Translations under genes and position numbers: made by a program
In this document: in pieces, positions 27,275 through 37,852 of the stretch
Position numbering within the stretch: the first letter of the stretch is position 1
Layout of the letters: each line of letters opens with the position of its first letter
The notes under the pieces: generated by a model
The model's input: only the letters and a program-made list of their open reading frames with translations
The model's database searches: none
What the model was told of the DNA's origin: nothing
NCBI GenBank assembly: GCA_034336665.1
Contig: CM067592.1
Span: 56,100,473-56,164,472 of the forward strand
Direction: 5' to 3'
DNA: 64,000 nt
From: Luscinia megarhynchos
Taxonomy: Eukaryota; Chordata; Aves; Passeriformes; Turdidae

Positions 27275-29904
27275 GGGTAGGAGGGTGGAATAAATCCTCT
27301 TTATTTCTAATATTGAAACCATTATTTCTATTTGGTAATTTGGTTTCTATTTGGTAATATTGTATTGCCTGGCAATTCCATTTACTGAGTGTTCCTAAGG
27401 GCTCAGTTCCACTGAAGGGACACTGAAAGTAATGATTTTGACTTTTTATGCAAAATTCAGTTTGCTCTCAGTTTGGTGCTGTAATTGTACTTAAAGCATT
27501 TTTATTAGAATACTTACTTGTTTCAGCGCTGTATTTTCAATTATGACGATTTTACACTTACTTACCCCATGCAGATATGAAATGTTCATTGTTTTTTTGG
27601 GGAGCCACTGCGATGTTTCACTTTGAACCCATTTACCTACTGCAAGAACATAGGCAAAGCCACAAATAAATCTCTTCAATGTTATCCTTAAATTCTTGAT
27701 CAAGCCTTCTTTAAATGAGTCCTAATGAGAACTGAGTATTTACCTAAAGAAAACTATGAATTTAACATAACTTTTCAATCAAAATACATTCTACAAGTTT
27801 TCAGAGAGTCTTTCAAAGAGAGAGACTTCTTCAATTACCCTCCAGACAGCTCAGTAGGTAGCATCAAACCTTAATTATACAGAGAGAAACAGCAGCTGAG
27901 AGAAACATTTTATTCTGTTCAGGTCCTCACTGTACCCAAAAAGGGTGCAATACCTAAGAACAACGTTGGAATAGCTGGGGGTGTGGATCTTCTGAAAGAG
28001 TAAAGTAAAAACACTGAGCACAATGCTGAGGAGAAAGCAAGCTTGAAAACTCTCTTCAGATGTTCTCTCCATAGTTTCTGATTAATTTTCCTCTCAGAGA
28101 CTCTAACTACAAGAGACTAATGTGAGATCATCCACATCCAATGTGTGAAGAAATTAAGTTTCCCTTTATGGAAAATCCAATAGAGTTCAATAGCAAATAA
28201 TTTTTCTAGAGACTTGAACTTAAGTGCCTTTGGAATACAACAGATCAATTATATTCCTGTTGTGGAGCTCTCCAGGCTAGTTAAAAACTACCATAAAATC
28301 CCTTCCTAGTGAAATTTTACAAAACAGATCATTAGCAGGTGAAATTGTTACGGATGCACTACCATTAATAAGATTATGTTAAACAGGAGGATTTGGCCCA
28401 TATGTGTTTAGAGTAATTCGATAAAGAACCACTGCAAATTTCTGTTGGTTTTAACTGTTAAATTCTACTTCACTTTCCCATATTGATCTTACATGCTCTG
28501 TTGTTTTCTCTGTTTTTTTACGGGGAGCCACTCCCTTCACCATATGGTCCAGCCGCTATCCACAGTTTTCTCTGCTTATTTCACCATCATGTAACACTCT
28601 CCTCTTCTGGGAACTAGATGACACAGTGACATGCGAATGTTGCTCACAGCGCAACATGAATTTCTGCTGATTTTTCTGGCACAGTACAGCAGGAGCTGAC
28701 CAGGGCAGCCTCCTGCATAAAACATCTGCTCTGCAGCCTTGCTTACTTTCCAAAATCCTCCATAGCTGTAAAGACCAACCTGCACAGAATTGGCACGGAG
28801 ACGCTCTGGGCTCCCAGTAGAGGAAAAACCTTCACTGGTATTTCCAGTGAATATTACAAACTACTTTGCTGAACTTTGAATACTCTGGGTGCTCCTTGTT
28901 GAGCACATCCCATGTCAACATACAGTTATCTGAGTATCCACTTGGAAGACATCTGAAGAAAGTGATTAAGAAAAGCAAATCTTTATATGCCCTCTAGCAA
29001 CCTAAAAATGTGGCATTTCTGGTAAGGTCCTTATTTATAGAAAGAATTTTGCAAGCATTCGACAACCATTAAAAATAATGTCCATGGAGGAAATTCATTA
29101 TTCTTAACCTCATCTCATTTTCCATGTTCAGAAAAAGCAATAGAATGTCTAGCATTCATACCTTTAAACTATGAGCCTGACTCTGCACGAGCTAATTGGA
29201 TGAAAGACCTATTGCCACTCTTCACTAGGAGGCTGAATTGGGTCTTGCTTCCTTTAGCTGCACTAAGTACAACCGCAAGCTGATAAAAAATCTACAACTT
29301 GCAACCACATTTTCAGAATACAACTGAGTTTGATGAATTTCCCTGAAGTGGTTAAAAGAAAGATCTTATTTTTCTCTGTGTAGGAGTAATTACTTTGCCA
29401 GGCATTCAATAATCTTGTCTTGACACAAATCATATTTGCAGTTTGATGAGATTTCAGTATTGCTATAAGATTAAAGAAGTCAACACTTATTTTATATTAA
29501 GATGTGCCTGCACTCAAGATTTTGGGGTTTTTTTGTGGTGAAAGATATGTCCACAAGTAAAAGAATCTCCTCTGATGCCCAGGCCAGAAAGAGGAAAAAG
29601 AAGCACAAGCCCTCCTAAGATCACAGCCTTTAAGTGCCTCGTGGACATCAAAACTATCTCAAACCTTCCTTGGGGAAGCTCTGCCATTCGTGTTGTTTCT
29701 GGACAATGTAAAACTCTGCTGCACTTTGAGCTTTTGAGAGAGTGGCAAGAAGGAGCTGAACTCAGTCTAACAGTAACTGGAATGAGGGAATGTTGCATAT
29801 ACTGCATGCATGTGGAATGTTCTGGTAAGGAAGGTAATGAATGGGGATGAGCCCAACAAGGTGCCATTGCACCCCTGCAGTACCCTAGCTCCTGAAAGCT
29901 GTGT

Positions 29905-29923
29905 CTACAATCACAGATTGTAG
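29905..29923. other. 8 bp perfect inverted repeat with related direct copy
   Basis: Arms CTACAATC and GATTGTAG surround a 3-base loop. A direct copy of CTACAATCACA follows at 29930-29940. It is too short to call a functional structure. Confidence 0.5.
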
Positions 29924-32105
29924 CTGTTCCTACAATCACACAGCTCTGGGAAGACAGTACAGTAGAAAACAGATATTATACAATGTGGGGCTCAGCACAC
30001 AAATTAGCATCAATCGTTGCACATCCCAACTGAAAGAGGCAGCTGCTGCCAGGGAAGGAGATACAAATGTCCTTCCCCCATACAGACCAGGTATCTCACA
30101 AACTTGTTTCACACGTCATTAGGAAGGAGGAGTAGAGGTAACATTTTCAGAACTGAAGTCAAATCTTTAGTAAAGACCTATTTTGCAGAGGGGTTGGAAG
30201 GAGTTGGAGAAGCTCTCTATAGCCTGTGAATTGTTCAGATCGGGATTTTAAAATGCACAGCTCCATGGAGACCTCACCAAGAATTCCTGACTGGAAAACC
30301 CACCGCACTCTACCGCTGCAGCTGCCAAAAAGCAGACTGAAAAAAAAAAACTCTTTTCCCATCAATAACGGTAATAATTCCCTTCCCCGAGCCCACAATT
30401 GAGTAGTCCACAATTGTTAACTAGTCAAGGCAAAACAAGTAAGGTTGGATCTCTGTTTCCAGAAAATCTGACAGCAGGAAGAATTGAGATTGACATTGAA
30501 GTTCCACAAAAATAAACTAAAAAACTTGGTGGGAGAGAAAAGATGACGAGAATAGTTCATCGGATTGAAAAGTGAGAGAGAAAGGGAAGAGGGAGCCAGG
30601 TAAAAAAGAGGGTGGGTTTCAAGCCATGAAGAGACTTCAGAGTTTGTAGAGCAAAACAAGAGGTAATGAAGGACAGAAGTGCTGGGTGTCATTTTGGCAG
30701 AAATTAAAGATGGGAGGGGAAAAATGGATGAAGGAAAACCAATTTTGGAAAAAACAGAACATAAAACTTCTGGTTACTGATGCCTTAGCTAGTACCAGTA
30801 TCTTGTAAATAGGATTCTATTAGTGTTTCTTCTTCTAGAACTTCCATTGTATAAAAAACTGGTCTTTATTTTTCAAAAGCCTAAATATAGGAGGAGAAAC
30901 TATTCTCTGTCAGAGAGGCTTTTTTGTTTAACGAAGAAACGCAATGGTAAAATAAACCATTCAGTATTGCAGAAACATTTGTGAAGTATCTGAAGCACAC
31001 AGTAAGGACCAAACCTGTATCTGCTTCCAGTTCAAGCCCACAACAAAGTTGGAGACAGTTTTGAACACCTCAAAACGTATGCAGTGATTGAACATAATAT
31101 AATGATCAAATGTCAACCCTAGCTATTGTGAAATGGATATTCCCCACAAATCCTGACTATGTTCAGTCTCTGCTCTCATTTCCTGACAGAGGAAGAAGTA
31201 CCATGATATGATCAAGGGCCTCTTTGTGGAAATGGGGTTAGGGGTCTTGGCAAATCAAGGTATAGTCATCTGGTTTACCCCCCTGACACACACTTGGGTA
31301 CCCAGAAATTATTTGTACCAGTTGAGTTTCTCTAATTGCTTTCAGATCTAGGAGAACTTTGTTTCAATAAAATTTATCTGTCTCCAGCAATTATTCTGTT
31401 TGGTGCAGAACACACTTCTGTTTTAGATTTTCAGGGAAAGAAAGAAAATATATATTAGGTCTTGGTTCTTTTGGTCATAAAATTACCCTAAGTATACATT
31501 CAGTTTAAACTGTCAGAAAGGAAAGAAGAAACTTTTTCTTGATACAGATGGATGTTTTCCCTTGTAATCTAACAACCAGAAATTGAATGGATGTGTGGTT
31601 AATTTTAGACCCAAATCAAATACAGAACCAAAACCAATGTCTTAGAGTCTTTTCATTAGCTGAAAACAAGACAGAAAAACGCAGCTGCCATGAGCAAGTA
31701 ATTATTTTAACTTTAATGCCACACTTTGTGACCTGACAGCAATTCTCCTAGTTGCACTCTGTCCTTTCACTTATCTGATTAGAAAAAAAAAATCATGTTC
31801 AAGCAATTGCACATGTAAATGAGTCCCCTAGAAACAAGAGACCTTCGCGCTACAACTTAGAGGTTCTCTCCTTGCAGCCTTAACTCCGGTGAGATCTGGA
31901 GGGTGGAAATCACTGTTAAAACTCATGAGGAATCGCGTGCACGCGGATTTCCACCAGGCCGACCAGGAGCTGTTTTGCAGGGCCCACAGCGCACGGAGCT
32001 CTGAGAGAGCTCAGCGGGGCGGGGGGGAGCGGGCGCCGGGACAGCGGGAACCACGAGGGCGCAGGGCCGGGCTGAGGGGCCGGGGGCTCGGGCCGGGCGG
32101 GACGG

Positions 32106-32308
32106 CCGCGGGCAGGGGCTGAGCGCCCCGCGGGGTCCCGGGAGAGCGGCGGAGCCGCGGGCAGGGGCTGAGCGCCCCGCGGGGTCCCGGGAGAGCGGCG
32201 GAGCCGCGGGCAGGGGCTGAGCGCCCCGCGGGGCTCCGGGAGAGCGGCGGAGCCTCGGGCCGCGGGCAGGGGCTGAGCGCCCCGCGGGGTCCCGGGAGCG
32301 CGGCGGGG
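32106..32308. repeat. 49 bp minisatellite, four copies, in CpG island
   Basis: Copies run 32106-32154, 32155-32203, 32204-32252 and 32260 to about 32308. Copies 1 and 2 are identical, copy 3 has a small change in GGTCCC, and a 7 bp insert (CCTCGGG) separates copies 3 and 4. Each unit contains the 10 bp palindrome CCCCGCGGGG. On the minus strand the array reads as a repeated Pro/Arg/Ser-rich peptide, which I regard as a by-product. Confidence 0.93.
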
Positions 32309-32834
32309 GCGGCGGGCGGGGGAGGAGGCCCGGGGGGGATTACCACCGGCGGCAGCGCCGGGGGCCTCGGCGCGGCGACGGGAGAGGGGGATTAATGTAT
32401 TAGCGCCGCTTGCTCCTGCTCCCGGCTGGGTCGGCTCCGAGACAGGGATTAGCCAGCCAGCGACCACCGGGGCGGGACTGAGACGGTGCGAAGGGAAAAG
32501 GCGACAAGCGGACGGCCAGCCGCCAGCTGCGGTCCGTCCCTGCTGCCCCCCGGGGGATGCGCCCGAGGGGCCCGGCCCGGCCCGGCCCTGCCGCGGGGCT
32601 TCGCTGCCGCCCCGGGCTCCGCAGCAGCTCCGGATCCCGCGGGGAAGCGGCGAGTCCTGCGGGGGGCTGCGGCCGGCTCCCCTGCTCCGCACCGTGTCCC
32701 GGAACGCCCGCGGTGGCTGGAGGCGGCGACAGCTCCGAGCGGACGGGCGAGTGCCGGGGGCGGCGGGGCCCCTCCGCAGACACCTGCTCGGCACCGGCCC
32801 CGAGGCGCCGCCGACAGCGAGCCGCGCACGGACA

Positions 32835-32907
32835 CCCCGCTCGCTCCGCGCCGCCCGCCGGGGTCCCTCACGCCCCGCTCGCTCCGCGCCGCCCGCCGGG
32901 GTCCCTC
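32835..32907. repeat. 35 bp tandem duplication, period 38
   Basis: Two identical 35 bp copies (starting CCCCGCTCGCTCCGC) lie at 32835-32869 and 32873-32907, just upstream of the GC-box cluster. The identity suggests a recent duplication or gene-conversion-like homogenisation. Confidence 0.9.
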
Positions 32908-32929
32908 CGTCCCTCCCGCCCCGCCCGGC

Positions 32930-33060
32930 GCCGCCGCGGCCCCGCCCCGGGCCCGCCCCCCGCGCGTGCCCCGCCCGTGCGGCCCGAGGGGCGGGGCGGG
33001 GAGCGGGGCGCGCCCGCCCGTCCGCCCGCCCGCCGCGCTCCAGTCCGGGCTTTGTCTCCG
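32930..33060 (+). promoter_or_regulatory. GC-box cluster / candidate TATA-less core promoter
   Basis: Several CCGCCC and GGGCGG Sp1/KLF-type boxes occur in both orientations within about 90 bp. They are followed by pyrimidine-rich CTCCAGTCCGGGCTTTG near 33039-33055, which could hold an initiator. This layout fits a TATA-less CpG-island promoter. The plus orientation and start site are inferred. Confidence 0.4.
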
Positions 33061-33715
33061 CCTCCGTCGGCGGAGCCGCGTCGCGGGGACAGCGGGCGGG
33101 CGGCGCGAGACGGAGCGGCAGCGGCGGGAGAGCGGCGGGACACAGGGACAGGCAGGGACAGAGGGACACACAGAGAGAGGCAGCGGCCCCCACGTCCTCG
33201 CCCCGCACAGTCCAATGCCCGGCAGCTCGAGGCGAGCAGCGACTGCGCTTTCCTGCCGTGGCACAGCCAGTGCCTCCAGCCTCGGAGTTTTCCTGAAGCA
33301 GCCGTCACACCGGGAGCACTTTTGGTAGAGAAGGGACCAGGAGACCCCGAAATGACTTACTTCCCGAGGCTCGACTGAAGGGGGACTTACTGGAGTGGAA
33401 CCGTAGTGGAATTTGGGTCTGGAGAGGAGTTGCTAACGCTTTTTTTTTCCTTTTTTTTTTTTTTTTTTTTTCATTCTTCTCTCTGATCATTCCCCTCTTC
33501 GCCCATCATTGGAAATGAACAAATTGCGTTTGCAATTCAGAAAGTAGAAATATTAAATATACCGTCCCCCGGGAAGCACACATGTAGTAATGACAAAGGA
33601 TTGCAAAGGAGAGAGTGGCTCCAGTTTCCCAGAGAGATCCCCTAAAATGGATTACTAAATGGGACACTACATCAGCTAGTTGTCCTCTAGCTGCCCAGAT
33701 ACATGCACCGAAAAG
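33050..33715 (+). other. Candidate non-coding first exon (5' UTR)
   Basis: Downstream of the GC-box cluster the sequence moves from GC-rich to AT-rich without leaving the island. It carries only short upstream-type frames, for example ATG at 33351 with stop after 8 codons, and ATG at 33591 with stop after 22. A donor-like AAAAG|GTACAG lies at 33715/33716, and alternative donors exist further on. This could be a 5' UTR exon of a gene with a long first intron. No coding start is recognised. Confidence 0.25.
33440..33471 (+). repeat. T-rich tract interrupted by CC
   Basis: Nine T, then CC, then 21 T, inside the CpG island. It forms part of the AT-rich notch between the two GC-rich lobes. Confidence 0.9.
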
Positions 33716-34935
33716 GTACAGTACCCCCGTGTCCGTACCCCTACCTTGTGTTTTGGGCTTGCTCGGAAGGGAAGGCTCCCGGATCGCCCGGCAGGATCGG
33801 AAGGAGCGAGGGTGGTGTGTGGTTTGAGGCGGGCTGCTGCCTCCTGTCTCGGCATCGTTTGCAGCGCCTAGGGAGGAGGAGAGCCGCCCGCAAGTGCACA
33901 CTCCGCGCTTGCTGTTGTCACTTTCCCGGCATTTCGTGGCTTCGTCTTTCTTTTCCCTTTTCCATTTGCCCCCCTCTTTTTCTTCTCCCCCTCCTTCTCC
34001 CAATTCCCTAACACGTTGTCCTCCCTCCGCTCGCCCTTGGCTCGGCTCGGCTTGCCTGCGCCGTGCTGGGGCTGCTCGCCTCCCGCGGCCGAGCCCGGCT
34101 GGCGGGGGTCGCGCCGCCCGGGCGCCGTGGGGAGCGGGAGCCGCGGGACGCCGGGGCCGCGCCGAGGCACCGGGCGGGGACCCCGGGCCTCCGGGCATCC
34201 TGAGGGGCTGGGCGGTGGGGTCTTTGTTACGAGAACTATGTGTGCGCTCCGTGTAGAGGCGTAACCCCGCCGTCTCCGCTGTTCCCGGGGTGCACTTGGG
34301 TCGCGGCCGATGTATTTATTTATTGGGGTTTTTTTCCGAGGCTGTCGCTGCTTATTGGGGGAAGTGGCCGGGAATCGAGGCAACTTCTTCCGCGGAGCAG
34401 CCGTAGGCGCAGCCGCGGGCTTTGTTCGCGATCGTGGGCTAGGGCCGCGGGCTCGCTCCCCCGCCCGCTCCCCACGGACAGCGGCCGCCTTCCCTCCGGC
34501 CTGGCCTGGATGAAGGTGGGCTGCCGGCTGCCCTCGCTCAGCCCCGCCGAGGGCGGCTCTGGGGTAGGGATGCTCCCCGCCCCTCTCTGCCGGGCGCCTC
34601 AAGCCCCTTCCCCCGCGGGCCGGTGGCTCTGCCAGCCGCTTCTCCTTGGCTGGGGAGCGCTGGCAGACGGGCTGGGGAGGGCCGGACCCCTCCGTGGTCG
34701 CCCGGCGGGCGGGAAGCGGTGCGAGGCAGCGCAACTCTTCTCCCTCCGCCCAGCACTCACCCTGTCACTCCTTCAGCCCCTCTCCGCCCTCGGGCTCCGG
34801 GCCAAATGGGAGAAACGGCGAAAAAGAGAAAGTTTCTTTAATGGCGAGTAAAGGGATGGCTGTCCAGGAGGGGCTGCGGGCTGGCGATGAGCCGCCCCGC
34901 GAACGCCCCGGAGCGCTGGGGCCGGCGGCGGGGCG

Positions 34936-34974
34936 CGGGGACCGGGAGCGGGGACCGGGAGCGGGGACCAGGAG
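34936..34974. repeat. 13 bp tandem repeat, three copies
   Basis: Three copies of CGGGGACCGGGAG (the third with one change) at 34936-34948, 34949-34961 and 34962-34974. A looser array of GGATGCTGAG-like words follows at about 34980-35095. Confidence 0.9.
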
Positions 34975-35580
34975 CGCCGCGAGTGCTGAGGTGGGCAGGG
35001 ATGCCGAGGAGGGGACGGCATGGTGCTGAGGTGAGGAAAAGGATGCTGAGCAGGGGGAACAGGATGATGCTGAGCGGAAGGGATGCTGTGCAGGGCAGGG
35101 ATTTCACCCCGCACGCACACACCCTGTGCCCTGCTCTGCGCGGTAGGGAGGGCTCCCGGCTGAGGGCAGGGTGCCTCGGGAGGCTGTGCCTCTGTCTGCG
35201 GTGCGCTGGCGACACGGTGCCGAGGCACGGGGGGCGGCGGGGCCCGGGCAGCCCCTGGGGCGGCCGAGGGTCAGCGCCGCCCCTCGCTCCGCCGCCAGCG
35301 CCGGCGGTGAAAAGTTTGGGTCTCCATCACTCGTGAAGAAAGTACCTGCTTCTTGCGAGGGCTCGGCCGTCCCACCGCCCCTTCTTCGTGCCTGGCTGCC
35401 TGGCAGCGCACAGGAGGCGTTCCCGGGGCTGGACCGGACGGCGTGCGGATGAGGGGCTGGCGGGGGAAGCGGGGCTGAGGCTGGGGCTGCAGCCCGGTCA
35501 CTCGAGGCGGAGATGCCCTTCTGCCCGTCGCCACCGCCTCTGTCCTGCCTGCCTCATCCCGGGGTGAGTCGCAAGGCAGT

Positions 35581-37818
35581 AACTACTGGCTTTCCCTTAG
35601 GCAAATGGCTCTGTCTTTTTCTAGCCTTGGCCTCTTGTTCAGGGGATAATTTGTTCTCCTGTTCCTCTCCCGAGCTAATTGCTGCTTTTGAAGTTTGTAA
35701 ACATGCACGTTTGTGCCAGCGTCTGTGCAGCACGGACGTTTAGCTGCTGCAGAAAATTATTTCACTGATAGAACAGCAAAAAATAAAGGCTTTAGTTAGC
35801 TCTGTGATAAACTGTAAAAGATACCACTAATTCCTGACGCTGCTAGCAAGGTGAATGTTTCATTTTCTAACGGCGCACACTCAGCATGCAGGTGCTGCAA
35901 ATAACGAAGTGCTAAGTGTCCACAACCATTTTCTGCCATCGGGCTGTACGAAGTGGCTTGTTATTCGACATTAGATTCTTCTAACTTGTTTTTTACCATC
36001 CAGCAGCGGTATAATTACTAACTTGACCTCAAAGATAGTAACTAAAGGTGTGATTTCCCTCACTGTCTCTGCAAAAATCAATTCAGTGACTGCTTTTAGT
36101 GTGCATTCATTTAAGTGTCATCCAGTAAACCATTCTCATCCAAGTAATCTTTACTTGGTGATTAAATCCTTTGACATCGGTATGACAAAGTCCAGTGCAA
36201 TCAGGCTCTTTTGATTTGAAATTCAAGTCTCAAAATTCATTGAAATTTTGTAGCTTTCTCTCATGGCAAGATTTAGGCAGCTGTTATCATGTTGAGGGTT
36301 TCCTTTGGCATTTTTTTCCGATTAGAAACACAAAATAATCTTTCTATGGCTAGTTGTGTTTTTTAATGAGACTGTTCTAGTGTGAGGAAATTCAGGTCTG
36401 CTCCAACTAATCTCTTTCTTCATGGAATTAACTTGAACATGGTTGAAAGCAAGTATGTGATTCAGTAGGATCGGGAAGGTTTGCCACTATTAAAGTACAG
36501 TTCCCAAGGTGTTTCACTGCTATCTAGGGTATTTTTTATCTGATAGGAGCCTGGTTTTAATATGGCAGCTTCTCACAAGTTACAAGACAGAGAGAACTAA
36601 CTCTCTTTAAAGCCAAAGTATTTCATATGCATAAAAAAGTTGATTTCCATTCTCCACCACTCTTCACTGGAGAAAATCTCTGGCATTCATGGAAGCTTAG
36701 CTCAGGAGCAGCATGCCTAGATGAGATTTCTGCCTAAATGCCAAACAATATTTAAAATAGGAAGTAATACTATAATGTATATTTGCAACATTTGCTTTTC
36801 ATGTACTAGGCACCAAACACTTGGAGCGCAGGTGAATGCTTTCAGAGACTACAAACTAGGTAGTCACAGATGTTCTGTGTGTTCTCAATTAGTCTACTTG
36901 AAAACTGTATATTCTTACTTAATGGCAAAACGGCCTTATCAACTGAACTCATACTGCTTGAACCAAAAATAATTGGGCGCTGACATCTATGAGGAAGATG
37001 GCTAGTTAACATTTCTAGCTGCTTGAAGATGAAAGTGAGTATTAGCCATAGACCCTTCTTTATGTTTGCAAATAGAAGCTTGCAGTTACCGGTGTTTGAG
37101 ACTGAAGGAGGAGGTGGATCAGCTAAGAATGAGGAGTTGCCTTCATTACATTTTTTAAAAGAATAAAAAAGAATTTAAAAAACGAAAAAAGGAAAGAGAA
37201 AAAGGGAAGGATCAAATTAATGACCTGTGAGAAATCCAGACTAGAATTGTTTGCATTAGAAAGGAAGTAGGTGATTGTGAGGTTGCTTGTGCATGTTTTG
37301 TGAAGGGAAGGGGAAATTTGTCATCTTGTTTTGAAGAGCCATACATAAATACACATGAAAGGAGCTCGCATGGTTTACAGCAGGGGAGACATAAAATGTT
37401 TTAGGATTAAATTGACCTGAGCTAATACATGTCTCACATCCAGCTTGTTTGCAAGAACACATTGTTACACTACTGAAACAAATGTTTTGTGTATAGTACC
37501 TGATTCCCATACGCTATAACAGAGTGCAGAAAACAAACAAGCCAGTAAGTTCTGGAAAACAACATTGAAATTATATTGGATGCAGCATATGTTAGAGAAG
37601 TTGAACTGTACTAAACCAGAAGTTTTCACTATTCTAATTTGATACAGATGCTGCAGTATTTGACCTCCTACTCTTCATTTACTGATGAAGTAAATCTTAG
37701 GCCCTCACCTTTTGCAGTCTCATTCACCCAAGAAAGCTTTTCTGACCCAGGAAAGCCTCGCCTGCTGGAGTAATTTTCTGAAAGTAAATGCATTTGCTGA
37801 AATATTCCTTAAATGTGG

Positions 37819-37852
<34 letters not shown>

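Larger units (their letters stand above)
23285..31895. other. AT-rich non-coding region
   Basis: No gene recognised. Apart from the GT repeat, the A/C-rich tract and the 16 bp direct repeat annotated separately, it is single-copy sequence with frames under 145 codons. A moderately GC-rich section lies at about 26340-26530. Open frames on both strands overlap at about 29514-29939; neither is recognisable. Confidence 0.55.
31895..35580. promoter_or_regulatory. Long CpG island, probable promoter
   Basis: About 3.7 kb of very GC- and CpG-rich sequence stands out from the AT-rich flanks. It has two GC-rich lobes (about 31930-33420 and 33720-35570) and a less GC-rich middle. GC boxes cluster at 32930-33025, including GGGGCGGGGC at 32988-32997, and no TATA box is obvious. 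In vertebrates such islands mark promoters, often of broadly expressed or developmental genes. A plus-strand start at about 33040-33060 is my inference. Strong donor-like sites exist on both strands (GGG|GTGAGT at 35563/35564 plus; CAGG|GTGAGT at 34761/34760 minus), so direction is open and could be divergent. Frames up to 430 codons cross the island on both strands, but they are repeat-rich, Pro/Arg/Gly/Ala-dominated and unrecognisable. Confidence 0.8.

Noticed and set aside
31916..33208. 430-codon minus-strand frame across the main CpG island
   Set aside because: GC-rich DNA lacks stops. Several long frames overlap on both strands, the peptide repeats with the 49 bp minisatellite, and it matches no family I know.
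32486..33378. Plus-strand frames of 200-280 codons in the main island
   Set aside because: Three frames of one strand are open together, with Pro/Arg/Ala/Gly-dominated composition; this is a compositional artefact.
33868..34734. 288-codon minus-strand frame
   Set aside because: Low-complexity Pro/Arg/Ala composition, overlaps equally long plus-strand frames, and no recognisable domain.
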